The notes below the pieces were generated by a model. It was not told where the DNA came from. It was given only the letters and a program-made list of their open reading frames with translations, and made no database searches. From assembly GCF_006476045.1 (NCBI RefSeq), contig NZ_SRZY01000011.1, positions 62,001-126,000 on the forward strand: a DNA stretch of 64,000 nt. The letters are read 5' to 3'. Both the position numbers and the translations under genes were made by a program. This stretch comes from Sphingobacterium lumbrici (GTDB lineage: Bacteria; Bacteroidota; Bacteroidia; Sphingobacteriales; Sphingobacteriaceae). Shown in pieces: positions 25,021-33,065 of this stretch. Within the stretch, counting starts at the first letter, position 1; each line of letters starts with the position of its first letter.

Positions 25021-25070
25021 TGTTCACAAAAAAAGCGATTCATGAAAATGAATCGCTTTTTTTGTGAACA
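25021..25070. terminator. Bidirectional terminator, perfect 23-bp stem
   Basis: The arms 25021-25043 and 25048-25070 are exact complements with a GAAA tetraloop. The core is GCGATTCAT paired with ATGAATCGC, flanked by A7 and T7, so it can terminate dnaA on the plus strand and the small secreted protein gene on the minus strand. Confidence 0.93.
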
Positions 25071-25085
25071 AACGGTTTTATTTAA

Positions 25086-25460
25086 CTATTTCACCAGCTC
25101 AGTAGTAGATTTTTTTTTCGATTTTTTCGCATTTCGCTCTTCAATGTATTTAGCGAATTCGGGTTTTTGTTCGTCCGTTAACAACTCTGTTATTTTTTCA
25201 TCTGCTGTTGCGGTTAATATCGAAATTTGTTTTTTAACGACATCTTCTGATAATGTAGTATCTGCTTTTAGGGCATATTTCGTTGTTGTTAGTTCTAAAA
25301 TAATATTATATACCGAAGCCTGTTGCTCTTCTGAGAGTATCAATTTCTCAGTGAGCTTGGTCACTATTTCTGTTGTTTTTTCCTCTGGTGTACCTTGTTG
25401 AGCGAATGTTAATGTAATCGCAAATAAAAGACTCAGTCCTGTTAAAATTAATTTTTTCAT
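25086..25460 (-). CDS. Small secreted helical protein (DUF4890/Spy-like), copy 1
   Basis: A 124-residue protein with a signal peptide (hydrophobic residues 4-18, cleavage after FAQ or TFA) and a mostly helical, charged mature part with LSEEQQASVYNIILEL and LLTDEQKPEFAKYIEERNAKK. The repeated pattern L(S/T)xEQ resembles LTxxQ motifs of Spy/CpxP-type periplasmic proteins. A lysine-rich tail follows. The next upstream gene (25646-26032) encodes a protein of the same build, so the two look like tandem paralogs. The function is unknown; a periplasmic chaperone or stress role is only an analogy. Confidence 0.6.
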   Translation of the reverse strand: MKKLILTGLSLLFAITLTFAQQGTPEEKTTEIVTKLTEKLILSEEQQASVYNIILELTTTKYALKADTTLSEDVVKKQISILTATADEKITELLTDEQKPEFAKYIEERNAKKSKKKSTTELVK

Positions 25461-25580
25461 AGCATTAATTTTTAAAGTGTTTAAATATTATATTTTTAAC
25501 TACTGTTGATATGATAACACCTAAATCCACAGCTTTGTTATATTAAATGTATTTATTTTGTTACAATTTAACATCATTTA

Positions 25581-25628
25581 ACAAATAGAAAGGGTGAATA
25601 ATTTTTATTATTTACCCTTTCTATTTGT
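25581..25628. terminator. Terminator hairpin between the two small secreted protein genes
   Basis: A 22-bp stem (25581-25602 with 25607-25628, one G-T wobble) around the loop TTTT, with core AGAAAGGGT/ACCCTTTCT. It lies 17 bp after the stop codon of the 25646-26032 gene on the minus strand. Confidence 0.82.
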
Positions 25629-25645
25629 TGATATTCAGAATGTTA

Positions 25646-26032
25646 TTATTCTTTTCTCGGTTGTCTGCGTTGTGATCTTTCTTTTTGCACTTCTTCGTAC
25701 TTTTTGATTTGATCTCCGGTTAGAAATGATTTAATCTTTGTGTCATACTTATCTCGATAAGATTTGATCTGTTCCATGCGTTTGTCTCTGTCTCCATCTC
25801 CTTGTTGGAATAAGGCTTGAAGCTCTGTGGTCTGTTTGAGAGAATATTTATAAATGGAATCGCGTTGAGTTTGATCTAAATTTAACAGGGTACCCAGTCT
25901 TTCTACTTCTGCTTTGGCTCTTTCTTCAGGCGTTCTATTTTGGACTGTTCCCTGACGGTTTCCTCTTTCTTGAGCTATAGTTACCGATGCTGATAAGAAT
26001 ATAGCTACTAATACTAACATTAAATTTTTCAT
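25646..26032 (-). CDS. Small secreted helical protein (DUF4890/Spy-like), copy 2
   Basis: A 128-residue protein with a signal peptide (MKNLMLVLVAIFLSASVTIA, residues 1-20) followed by QERGNRQG. The mature part is helical and charged, with TPEERAKAEVERLGTLLNLD, then QRDSIYKYSLKQTTEL and SFLTGDQIKKYEEVQKERSQ. The pattern of TPEERA and LTxxQ matches a family of small Bacteroidota periplasmic proteins (DUF4890-like) distantly similar to Spy/CpxP. It has its own terminator, so it is not read through into copy 1. Function unknown. Confidence 0.62.
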   Translation of the reverse strand: MKNLMLVLVAIFLSASVTIAQERGNRQGTVQNRTPEERAKAEVERLGTLLNLDQTQRDSIYKYSLKQTTELQALFQQGDGDRDKRMEQIKSYRDKYDTKIKSFLTGDQIKKYEEVQKERSQRRQPRKE

Positions 26033-26183
26033 ATATGTATTGTTTAATTTTTATTTTCCAAATGGAATGTTCATGTGTGTTTGTCTATAAAGAAGATATA
26101 AACATATTATCAATATATAAAAATCATGATTTTATTCTATATAAGTGCATTAAAATAAGAAGTTTAGTAAAGATTAACCTTTG

Positions 26184-27227
26184 TTAATGTTTATTAACAC
26201 TTTGTGTAAGAGAAACGTATTCTAACACCTTTCTATCGAATATTTCTTTATCTGCTATAAAATCTAACTGGATTGGAATATAGTAGACAGGAAGAGCTGC
26301 TAGGCTATCTTTGTGAAGACGATGTATATCTTTCTCTGTAGTAATGATTATTCTATTCCCTTGTAGGTTTTGAAAAGCAGAGTTGATTTTGATATAGTCA
26401 GCTTCGCTATAATTATGATGGTCGGGGAAGGTTAATTGTTTAACGGAAGCTACTTTGTCAAGGAGATATTCTTTTAAGGGCTTTGGATTAGCTATACCTG
26501 TCAGTAAAAGAATATGATAAACCGAGAGATCTAATTCTACAGGCAGATGATCACGATTTCTTAATTGATTGTATTCAATATTGGAATAAAGTATCGGTGC
26601 ATCGGAATGCTTTCTGATTTGATGTTCTATTTGCTGTTGTTGCTCCAATGAAAGTCGACGAGGGCATTTCGTTATCACTATTAAATTTGCCCTGGACGAA
26701 GCTGAAAAATTATCTCTAAAATTACCGGTTGGAAGTGTTATGATTGTAGAGAATAGCGATCTAAAATCAAAAAGTAGAATAGCAAATCCGGGTTTTAATC
26801 TGCGGTGTTGATAGGCATCATCCAGAAGAATAACTTGATGGTTGTTTTTTAAGATTTCAACCCCCTTGCACCTATCTTCACAAACTGCTACAGTGAGTTT
26901 TCTAAATTTATTTTTGAATTGCAAAGGTTCATCCCCTACTTCTACAGCTGTAGAAGTCATTTCAACATAGCGAAACCCGGACGTTTTACGACCATATCCA
27001 CGACTTAAAGTTGCTAGTGTATAATGTGACGATAATAAACGGACAAGGTATTCCGTCATCGGACTTTTACCTGTCCCTCCTATCGCTAAATTCCCAACTA
27101 TGATGGTGGATACATCAAATGATTTGCTTTTTAGTATGCCTTTGTCGTAAAGTTTATTTCTAGTCCATACAATGAGGAGATAGAATAGGCTAATAGGCAA
27201 CAATATCCATCTTAGGACCGGGATCAT
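26184..27227 (-). CDS. lpxK: Tetraacyldisaccharide 4'-kinase LpxK
   Basis: LpxK phosphorylates the lipid A precursor at the 4' position at the inner membrane, the sixth step of lipid A synthesis. The 347-residue protein has an N-terminal membrane-associated helix (LRWILLPISLFYLLIVW, residues 5-21), the P-loop VGNLAIGGTGKSPMTEYL near 44-61, SRGYGRKTSGF near 78 and LLDDAYQHRRL near 133. It overlaps the start of its upstream neighbour gldH by 4 bp, so both are likely cotranscribed on the minus strand with ricT. Confidence 0.94.
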   Translation of the reverse strand: MIPVLRWILLPISLFYLLIVWTRNKLYDKGILKSKSFDVSTIIVGNLAIGGTGKSPMTEYLVRLLSSHYTLATLSRGYGRKTSGFRYVEMTSTAVEVGDEPLQFKNKFRKLTVAVCEDRCKGVEILKNNHQVILLDDAYQHRRLKPGFAILLFDFRSLFSTIITLPTGNFRDNFSASSRANLIVITKCPRRLSLEQQQQIEHQIRKHSDAPILYSNIEYNQLRNRDHLPVELDLSVYHILLLTGIANPKPLKEYLLDKVASVKQLTFPDHHNYSEADYIKINSAFQNLQGNRIIITTEKDIHRLHKDSLAALPVYYIPIQLDFIADKEIFDRKVLEYVSLTQSVNKH

Positions 27228-27688
27228 TTTTTCACGAGCTTAATACCTACATTGATGATGTCTTTTAGCGGATTTTCACGCATATTTTGTTCGACGGCAA
27301 ATTCATATTTCCCTGTATCCGGGAAAGTAAAATTTTCTTTTGCTAAGTATTGGTTTTCGTAAACACCTCCTGCCGAATTGCTTAACCATCTGCCATCTAA
27401 TTGAGCCAGTACAATTTCTTTTCTATACGCGGTATCTTTTAACCCCTTTCCTTTTTCATGAAGTAAGATAAATAGGTTAGAAAAATTATAGTCCGCACTA
27501 TGTCTTAAATTGATATACATGTCATATCTGACCGTAGCATCATCAATATTTACTTCAAATTTTTGAATATCGTCATAAGACCAGGAATAGTTGGGTATCG
27601 TTGAACTATTTTCATAGTAAGCCCCATCTATACAAGAAGAAAGCAAAGTAATTACGTAAGCTGCGACTAAAAGATGCTTGTATATCAT
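27224..27688 (-). CDS. gldH: Gliding motility lipoprotein GldH
   Basis: GldH is a Bacteroidota lipoprotein needed for gliding in Flavobacterium johnsoniae; homologs also occur in non-gliding members of the phylum. The 154-residue protein has a hydrophobic stretch (residues 4-17) ending in LLSSC, so Cys19 is the lipidation site. The mature part matches the family in NYSWSYDDIQKFEVNIDD, YDMYINLRHSADYNFSNL and the C-terminal NPLKDIINVGIKL. Its stop overlaps the lpxK start by 4 bp. ricT lies 21 bp upstream. Confidence 0.88.
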   Translation of the reverse strand: MIYKHLLVAAYVITLLSSCIDGAYYENSSTIPNYSWSYDDIQKFEVNIDDATVRYDMYINLRHSADYNFSNLFILLHEKGKGLKDTAYRKEIVLAQLDGRWLSNSAGGVYENQYLAKENFTFPDTGKYEFAVEQNMRENPLKDIINVGIKLVKK

Positions 27689-27709
27689 ACCAAAATTTGG
27701 CGAGATTTA

Positions 27710-29059
27710 CTACTCGCCAGTTTTATTTGATTTATCGTTGTTTCTATTCCTATTGCGATTATTGAATCGTCTTTTTGGTCTTGACTGATTTTCTGTATCC
27801 CCCTCACTTTTCTTTTCAGCTTGTTTTTTTTGAGCTTGATTTTTAGGGAGCTGTTTCTTTTCGACAGGTGAATTTTCTTTCTTTTCAGCAGTTGTGTTAG
27901 CGGGACTTTTTGGCTTACTTTTCTTCTTTTTCTTTTTTCTATTCTTTTCATCTAGACGAGTAAGACTGTCTTGTCCAACCACATTCTCATAATCCAAAAC
28001 AACAGGTTTTTTTACTTCTTGCTTTTCGGGAGTGTATTCTAAAGTTTCCGGTTTTACACCGCCTTTATTCATTTCAGCAAATTCTTTTACTTTATCAATC
28101 GATAAAGGAATCCAGTTCTCCACTCCTGGATAAGAAAACCACATTGTTTTTTTGAAAATATCTGTTTTTTGTAGGTAAGCCATCCCAGCTAAAGTTTCCA
28201 AACGATCTACATCATTAGGAATATCTTTAAGTGCATCCATATAGCTGTCCAGTTCATAATTTAAACAACATTTCAACTTGCCGCATTGTCCTGCTAATTT
28301 AAGTGTATTTAAAGATAAATTTTGGTAACGTGCAGCTGAGGTCGATACCGTTTTGAAATCGGTAAGCCAGGTAGAGCAACATAATTCTCTTCCACAGGAT
28401 CCAATTCCTCCCAGTCTACTTGCTTCTTGGCGCATACCAATTTGTCGCATTTCAATACGGATACGAAAAGATTCGGCCATTCTTTTAATTAACTCACGAA
28501 AGTCAACGCGACCTTCTGCTGTATAATAAAAGGTTGCTTTTGTTTTGTCTCCTTGATAATCTACATCCGAAATTTTCATGGAAAGCCCTAAATCCAAAGC
28601 AAGTTTACGTGCTTTGTGCATGGTTTCCCATTCCAGTTCTTTTGCCGCATTGAACTTAGCGACATCTGCTTCATTGGCTTTTCGGTACAGTTTTTTTACT
28701 ACTGAATCCGATGTAATGTTGTTTTTTTTGAGCTGTAATCTTACCAATTCACCTGTCAAAGAAATGTGTCCAATATCATACCCTCCGGTAGAAGGTTCTA
28801 CAGCGACCATTTCACCCATTTCTAAGTAGATATTGTCTGTATTGACAAAAAAATCTTTACGAGATCCTTTAAAACGAACCTCTACGATATCAAATGGTTT
28901 ATAATTTGAAGGCAAATCCATGTCGGAAAGCCAGTCGTATACATCTAATTTATTACATCCGCTGGTCATACATGAGCCATTATCCTGACATCCTGCTGGT
29001 ACAGAGCCTAATTTGCTACTGCTTCCACAACCTCCGGATGAGCAACTGCCACATCCCAT
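27710..29059 (-). CDS. ricT: PSP1/RicT (YaaT) family protein with lysine-rich tail
   Basis: RicT proteins bind Fe-S clusters and in Bacillus form the Ric complex that assists RNase Y. The 449-residue protein starts with a cysteine-rich segment (MGCGSCSSGGCGSSS, further cysteines to about residue 35), then the PSP1 domain (about 55-290) with SCGRELCCSTW and QCGKLKCCLNYE, which carry cluster-binding cysteines. From about residue 370 the tail is low-complexity, rich in Lys, Asn and Arg, which is typical of the Bacteroidota versions. It heads a probable ricT-gldH-lpxK operon. Confidence 0.88.
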   Translation of the reverse strand: MGCGSCSSGGCGSSSKLGSVPAGCQDNGSCMTSGCNKLDVYDWLSDMDLPSNYKPFDIVEVRFKGSRKDFFVNTDNIYLEMGEMVAVEPSTGGYDIGHISLTGELVRLQLKKNNITSDSVVKKLYRKANEADVAKFNAAKELEWETMHKARKLALDLGLSMKISDVDYQGDKTKATFYYTAEGRVDFRELIKRMAESFRIRIEMRQIGMRQEASRLGGIGSCGRELCCSTWLTDFKTVSTSAARYQNLSLNTLKLAGQCGKLKCCLNYELDSYMDALKDIPNDVDRLETLAGMAYLQKTDIFKKTMWFSYPGVENWIPLSIDKVKEFAEMNKGGVKPETLEYTPEKQEVKKPVVLDYENVVGQDSLTRLDEKNRKKKKKKSKPKSPANTTAEKKENSPVEKKQLPKNQAQKKQAEKKSEGDTENQSRPKRRFNNRNRNRNNDKSNKTGE

Positions 29060-29146
29060 ATTTTTATTTTATATATATTGAGCCCCCTTCGGGAACGTTT
29101 GATATTTCCTCTATCAATTAATTCTCAAAGGCAGAGGAGAAACCGA

Positions 29147-29198
29147 AAATTTGCTTTTATAATCAACCGAACTATAATCGCTTTATAAAAGCAAATTT
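29147..29198. terminator. 16-bp inverted repeat at the holB 3' end
   Basis: AAATTTGCTTTTATAA (29147-29162) and its exact complement (29183-29198) surround a 20-nt loop. The right arm includes part of the holB stop codon (29197-29199, minus strand). It would form a stem after holB, although no long T-tract follows. Confidence 0.6.
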
Positions 29199-29209
29199 AT
29201 CTAAGTTTG
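29196..29209 (+). promoter_or_regulatory. Orphan TTTATCTAAGTTTG element, antisense to holB
   Basis: An exact copy of the 14-mer on the plus strand (TAAGTTTG at 29202-29209). It coincides with the last codons of holB on the other strand. No plus-strand gene follows for about 1.26 kb, so if active it would make RNA antisense to holB. A good -33 element was not seen. Confidence 0.4.
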
Positions 29210-30315
29210 AACAATAAAACTAATTGCAAAGATAAATCTAAAAATAATATTTTAGGATTTGCATTTCTTTCAATTGCATAATGTGCTTTTTCAAGCAACC
29301 CTATCGCTTCTTCTAATTGTTCAAATTGATAAATTCCACTAAATTTTTCTACAAAAGTCAATTCTTCTTGCTGCAAAAACACTAAATCGTGTAAACCCTG
29401 TTGCGTCAATATAATTTGACGCATCATATTAATGGCATAAAGTAAGAAACTTTTTTGGTTTTCCCGTCCTAATTTTGCAAGATTTTCATCGCACAAGTTA
29501 ATAATTTCCGATCCGGCATCTGAATAAATATTGCGAAGCCAATAAACGAACAGATCGAACGTTTTATTTTCGTTTTCCTGTTGAGTAAGATTTAACGCTT
29601 CCTGGATATTTCCATCTGCAATAAATGCAATCTCATTGGCATTTTTAGGATCAAGATTTTTGTTTTCAATAAGAAAGTTTTTGATTTTATCGTGTTGTAA
29701 TTTATTGATCTTGACCAGTTGGGTACGCGAAATAATGGTATTAATTATTTTATCCTGATTTTCTGCTACGAGTAAAAACAGCGTTTTTTCAGGTGGTTCT
29801 TCAATTAATTTCAATAAAGCATTCCCTTGCGTGTCTAAATATTCAGGCAACCACATAATTAATACTTTGTATTCCGCCTCAAAGGATTTAAGACTTAGCT
29901 TTTTAATGATACTGTGCGCTTCTGCAATGTTGATATTTGCTTGCTTATTTTCCGCATCGAGTTGATCTCTCCAAAATGATAAGCCCATGTAAGGGTTTGC
30001 GATAAACGATTTACGCCAATTTTCAATATAGGTCGTTGCGGTTTCATCTTTACCTTTTGCAAAGAACGGATAAGAAAAATGCAAATCCGGATGGATAAGT
30101 TTTTCGTATTTCCGACAGGAGGGACATTGTCCACAGCTGTCATCCTCACCTTTATCTTCGCAATTTACATATTGTGCATAGGCTACCGCTAAGGCGAGAC
30201 TTCCAGAACCTTCCGGCCCTAAAAATAATTGCGCATGACTTACCCGGTTTTCTTTCACCGTGTTGAGTAAATGTGCTTTAATGATTTCGTGTCCTATAAT
30301 CTCTTTAAACCGCAT
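29197..30315 (-). CDS. holB: DNA polymerase III subunit delta' (HolB)
   Basis: The delta' subunit is part of the clamp loader that places the beta clamp (dnaN, next gene) on DNA. The 372-residue AAA+ protein starts FKEIIGHEIIKAHLLNTV, has a degenerate P-loop GPEGSGSLALAVAYAQ near residue 33, the zinc site CGQCPSC near 62-68 and the sensor region ISRTQLVKI near 195. The loss of a functional P-loop is normal for delta'. The promoter is at 30328-30341. It diverges from dnaN. Confidence 0.92.
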   Translation of the reverse strand: MRFKEIIGHEIIKAHLLNTVKENRVSHAQLFLGPEGSGSLALAVAYAQYVNCEDKGEDDSCGQCPSCRKYEKLIHPDLHFSYPFFAKGKDETATTYIENWRKSFIANPYMGLSFWRDQLDAENKQANINIAEAHSIIKKLSLKSFEAEYKVLIMWLPEYLDTQGNALLKLIEEPPEKTLFLLVAENQDKIINTIISRTQLVKINKLQHDKIKNFLIENKNLDPKNANEIAFIADGNIQEALNLTQQENENKTFDLFVYWLRNIYSDAGSEIINLCDENLAKLGRENQKSFLLYAINMMRQIILTQQGLHDLVFLQQEELTFVEKFSGIYQFEQLEEAIGLLEKAHYAIERNANPKILFLDLSLQLVLLFKLR

Positions 30316-30327
30316 AGCTATTCGTTA

Positions 30328-30341
30328 CAAACTTAGATAAA
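30328..30341 (-). promoter_or_regulatory. Promoter of holB, TTTATCTAAGTTTG element
   Basis: An exact minus-strand 14-mer; 12 nt separate the -7 box from the ATG at 30315. The upstream part (TTCGTGAAT at the -33 region and GCATTTTATC) is also similar to the promoter at 53594-53607. Confidence 0.75.
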
Positions 30342-30469
30342 ATGCTTTGTATTCACGAAGCGCTGATAGAAAAAACACAATTCGCGATCATACGACAACC
30401 TTTCATCGGTATTGTAAAGATTTGATAATTTTTCTGTATTATTGCATATAAAAAAATAGCAAATCAGAA

Positions 30470-31594
30470 ATGAGATTTATTGTATCTACATCAGTTTTAT
30501 TAAAGCAATTGCAAGCCATTAGCGGAGCTTCTAGTAGCAGTACTGTGCTGCCGATATTGGAAAACTTTTTGTTTGAAATCAAAGATAATACGCTTACTAT
30601 TTCGGCTACGGACTTACAAACCAGTATGGTTACTTCTCTGCCAATAGAAGCGAAAGAGGAAGGCCGTGTAGCTATGCCCTCTAAAATTTTGATAGATACG
30701 TTAAAAACTCTTCCGGATCAGCCGGTAGCATTTTCAGTAGACGCGAACACATTGGCTATCGAAATAAGTGCCGGAGACGGAAAATATAAATTAAGTGGTG
30801 AGAATGCTGATGATTTCCCTAAAATCCCTGTCGTAGAAAATGTGACCACGGTGAACATTGTAGCCCCTATATTGGCGGAAGCAATCAACAAAACGATTTT
30901 TGCAGTAAGTAATGACGAATTGCGCCCTGCTATGTCGGGAGTACTTGTGCAACTGGGAGATCAACATATAACTTTCGTGGCTACGGATGCACATCGTTTG
31001 GTCAGGTACCGTCGAACAGATATTAGTACTGAAAAGCCAACTTCTATTATCCTTCCAAAAAAAGCATTGGCTTTATTAAAGTCTTCACTTCCGTCGGATG
31101 ATGTGACAGTATCTATTGAATACAACAATACAAACGCATTCTTTAAATTTGGAAGTATTCATCTAATTTGTCGATTGGTAGATGAGCGATATCCGGATTA
31201 CGAAGCCGTGATTCCTCAGGTAAATCCCAATAAGCTTACCGTTGACAGATTGTTATTCTTAAATACCCTTCGACGTGTGGTAATTTTTGCAAATAAGACA
31301 ACACATCAGGTAAGATTGAAAATCAATGGCAGCGAGTTACATATTTCGGCAGAGGATCTGGACTTCTCAAATGAAGCGCATGAAAGATTAAGCTGTCAAT
31401 TTGAAGGCGAAGATTTAGAAATTGGCTTCAATGCTAAATTCTTGGTAGAGATGTTAAACAATTTAAATTGTGAAGAAGTTGTATTGGAAATGAGTACGCC
31501 AAATAGAGCGGGATTATTGGTGCCGGCTATAAAGCAAGATAATGAAGATATCCTGATGTTGGTGATGCCTGTGATGTTAAATAATATCGGTTAA
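30470..31594 (+). CDS. dnaN: DNA polymerase III subunit beta (sliding clamp) DnaN
   Basis: The beta clamp tethers DNA polymerase III to DNA. The 374-residue protein covers the three clamp domains and begins MRFIVSTSVLLKQLQAISG. Family landmarks are LPILENFLFEI, ATDLQTSM, RPAMSGVLV near 146, FVATDAHRLVRY near 168 and the C-terminal LVMPVML that contributes to the protein-binding pocket. In many bacteria dnaN follows dnaA directly; here eight kilobases lie between them. A DedA gene follows after 11 bp. Confidence 0.97.
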   Translation: MRFIVSTSVLLKQLQAISGASSSSTVLPILENFLFEIKDNTLTISATDLQTSMVTSLPIEAKEEGRVAMPSKILIDTLKTLPDQPVAFSVDANTLAIEISAGDGKYKLSGENADDFPKIPVVENVTTVNIVAPILAEAINKTIFAVSNDELRPAMSGVLVQLGDQHITFVATDAHRLVRYRRTDISTEKPTSIILPKKALALLKSSLPSDDVTVSIEYNNTNAFFKFGSIHLICRLVDERYPDYEAVIPQVNPNKLTVDRLLFLNTLRRVVIFANKTTHQVRLKINGSELHISAEDLDFSNEAHERLSCQFEGEDLEIGFNAKFLVEMLNNLNCEEVVLEMSTPNRAGLLVPAIKQDNEDILMLVMPVMLNNIG

Positions 31595-31605
31595 ATCATT
31601 CGATT

Positions 31606-32265
31606 TTGGAATTCATTCATTCGCTAATAGATTTTATACTCCATATTGATGACCATCTTGTGGAGATCGTTAATGATTATCGGTATTGGACATACCTGAT
31701 TTTATTCTTAATAATTTTCGTTGAAACGGGTGTTGTAGTTATGCCTTTTTTACCTGGAGATTCCTTGTTGTTTGCAGCCGGCATGCTGGCGGCCCAGCCT
31801 AATGAGCTTAATGTATGGATTATGTTAATCCTATTATTAATCGCGGCGATTACCGGAGATTCTCTTAACTACGCTATAGGAAAGAACTTTGGGATGCGGA
31901 TTACGAAGTTCAAGCTTTTCGGTAAGCAAATGGTAACAGATGAGCAGATTGCCAAAACACATTCCTTCTATGAGAAGTATGGTAGCAAAACGATTGTCAT
32001 TGCACGATTTGTTCCGATTGTAAGAACCCTCGCTCCTTTTGTTGGAGGTATAGGAAAAATGAACTATGGAACATTTATTACCTATAATGTAATAGGAGCT
32101 CTTCTTTGGGTTGTTGGAATTACATTGGCGGGATACTTTTTAGGGAATATCCCTATTATAAGAGATAACTTCTCGAAAGTAGTATTGATAATTATTTTTC
32201 TTTCTATACTCCCGATTCTGTTCGAAGTCGTTAAAGAAAAATTTTACACAAAAAAGGAAGCTTAA
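31606..32265 (+). CDS. DedA family membrane protein
   Basis: DedA/VTT-fold proteins act as lipid (often undecaprenyl phosphate) transporters in the inner membrane. The 219-residue protein has hydrophobic segments near residues 32-52, 70-85, 130-150 and 160-205, and the family motif VVVMPFLPGDSLLFAAG near 42-58, as well as FGKQMV and RFVPIVRTLAPFVGG near 125-139. The start appears to be TTG at 31606, 11 bp after dnaN; no ATG is available before conserved sequence. Its last codons and stop lie inside the hairpin terminator. Confidence 0.88.
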   Translation: MEFIHSLIDFILHIDDHLVEIVNDYRYWTYLILFLIIFVETGVVVMPFLPGDSLLFAAGMLAAQPNELNVWIMLILLLIAAITGDSLNYAIGKNFGMRITKFKLFGKQMVTDEQIAKTHSFYEKYGSKTIVIARFVPIVRTLAPFVGGIGKMNYGTFITYNVIGALLWVVGITLAGYFLGNIPIIRDNFSKVVLIIIFLSILPILFEVVKEKFYTKKEA

Positions 32266-32288
32266 TATGCTTCCTTTTTTGTGTAAAA
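32242..32288 (+). terminator. Terminator overlapping the DedA 3' end
   Basis: A 20-bp perfect stem: TTTTACACAAAAAAGGAAGC (32242-32261) with its complement at 32269-32288 and a 7-nt loop. The DedA stop codon lies in the loop (32263-32265), so the final residues KKEA are encoded by the stem. Confidence 0.85.
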
Positions 32289-32433
32289 ATAAGTTGCTCC
32301 AAATAATCAAAAACGCGTATTAAATTTCACCGTACAACATTCATATATCCCACAATAGAATTCATTCGACAGAGTTCCATACTGTTTTAAACGTTATACT
32401 CAGTAGATAGTCTGTAATAGAAATATATTTTTC

Positions 32434-33012
32434 ATGCGAATTCTTATTTTATTAATTTCTCTTTTCTTTTTTACAACAGGTCGTGCTCAAAAGAAGAATA
32501 TCATTGTCGACAAGGTTCAAGCTAAAGAGGCTTATGTGTTATTAAATGATATTCGAATGAATCCAAAGAAATATGCCAAAGCGTTGGGAATATCTGATAT
32601 TTCGAAAGTAACAAGCACAAAATTAGTATGGAATGATGTTTTAGCCGAAGTAGCCGAATTTAGGGCTTACGATATGGCTAATCATAATTATTTTGATCAT
32701 GTTTCGCCCAAAGGACTCGGACCAAACTATTATATCGCGAATGCTGGATATTCCCTGAATAACGATTGGCTGAAGAAAAAAGCTGCAAATAACTTTGAAT
32801 CCATTGCTGCCAATCATCCTACTGCTTCAGATGGAATAAAAGCGTTTATTATTGGGAAAAATTCTCCCGGATTTATGCACCGAAAGCACGTTTTGGGAAT
32901 GGACGGATGGAACGGATCTCTTGTCGATATCGGTATTGGCTTTGTGCGCGTACCTGTTGGCTCACGGTATACAAGTTATCTATGTGTTTTGATCGCGAAA
33001 CATGATTGGTAG
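32434..33012 (+). CDS. Secreted CAP-domain (SCP-like) protein
   Basis: A 192-residue protein with a signal peptide (residues 1-18, cleavage near RAQ). The CAP domain is marked by LLNDIRMNPKKYAKALG, NDVLAEVAEFRAYDMANHNYFDHVSPKGLGP (here shortened to the conserved YFDHVSP near residue 90) and FIIGKNSPGFMHRKHVLG near 137. The histidines and acidic residues of the CAP cavity are partly recognisable. Bacterial CAP proteins have no established single function. The gene stands alone, with a terminator before it and the yicC promoter overlapping just after it. Confidence 0.8.
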   Translation: MRILILLISLFFFTTGRAQKKNIIVDKVQAKEAYVLLNDIRMNPKKYAKALGISDISKVTSTKLVWNDVLAEVAEFRAYDMANHNYFDHVSPKGLGPNYYIANAGYSLNNDWLKKKAANNFESIAANHPTASDGIKAFIIGKNSPGFMHRKHVLGMDGWNGSLVDIGIGFVRVPVGSRYTSYLCVLIAKHDW

Positions 33013-33054
33013 CCGGGGAATTTTTCGGGTGTTTTCGGAGACATGAATATTTCA

Positions 33055-33062
33055 TACCTTTG
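33055..33062 (+). promoter_or_regulatory. -7 box TACCTTTG directly before yicC
   Basis: An exact TAnnTTTG with only three bases (CGT) before the ATG at 33066. With the usual distance from box to start site, transcription should begin at or next to the ATG. TTTC at 33033-33036 lies 18 bp upstream and may be the -33 element. Confidence 0.65.
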
Positions 33063-33065
33063 CGT

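Noticed and set aside
27685..27951. Lysine-rich 88-codon frame on the minus strand
   Set aside because: It is another frame of the low-complexity tail of ricT and gains its length from the A-rich sequence.
33006..33065. 20-residue N-terminal extension of YicC
   Set aside because: The promoter -7 box lies inside it, and family members start with the MIKSMTG motif at 33066.
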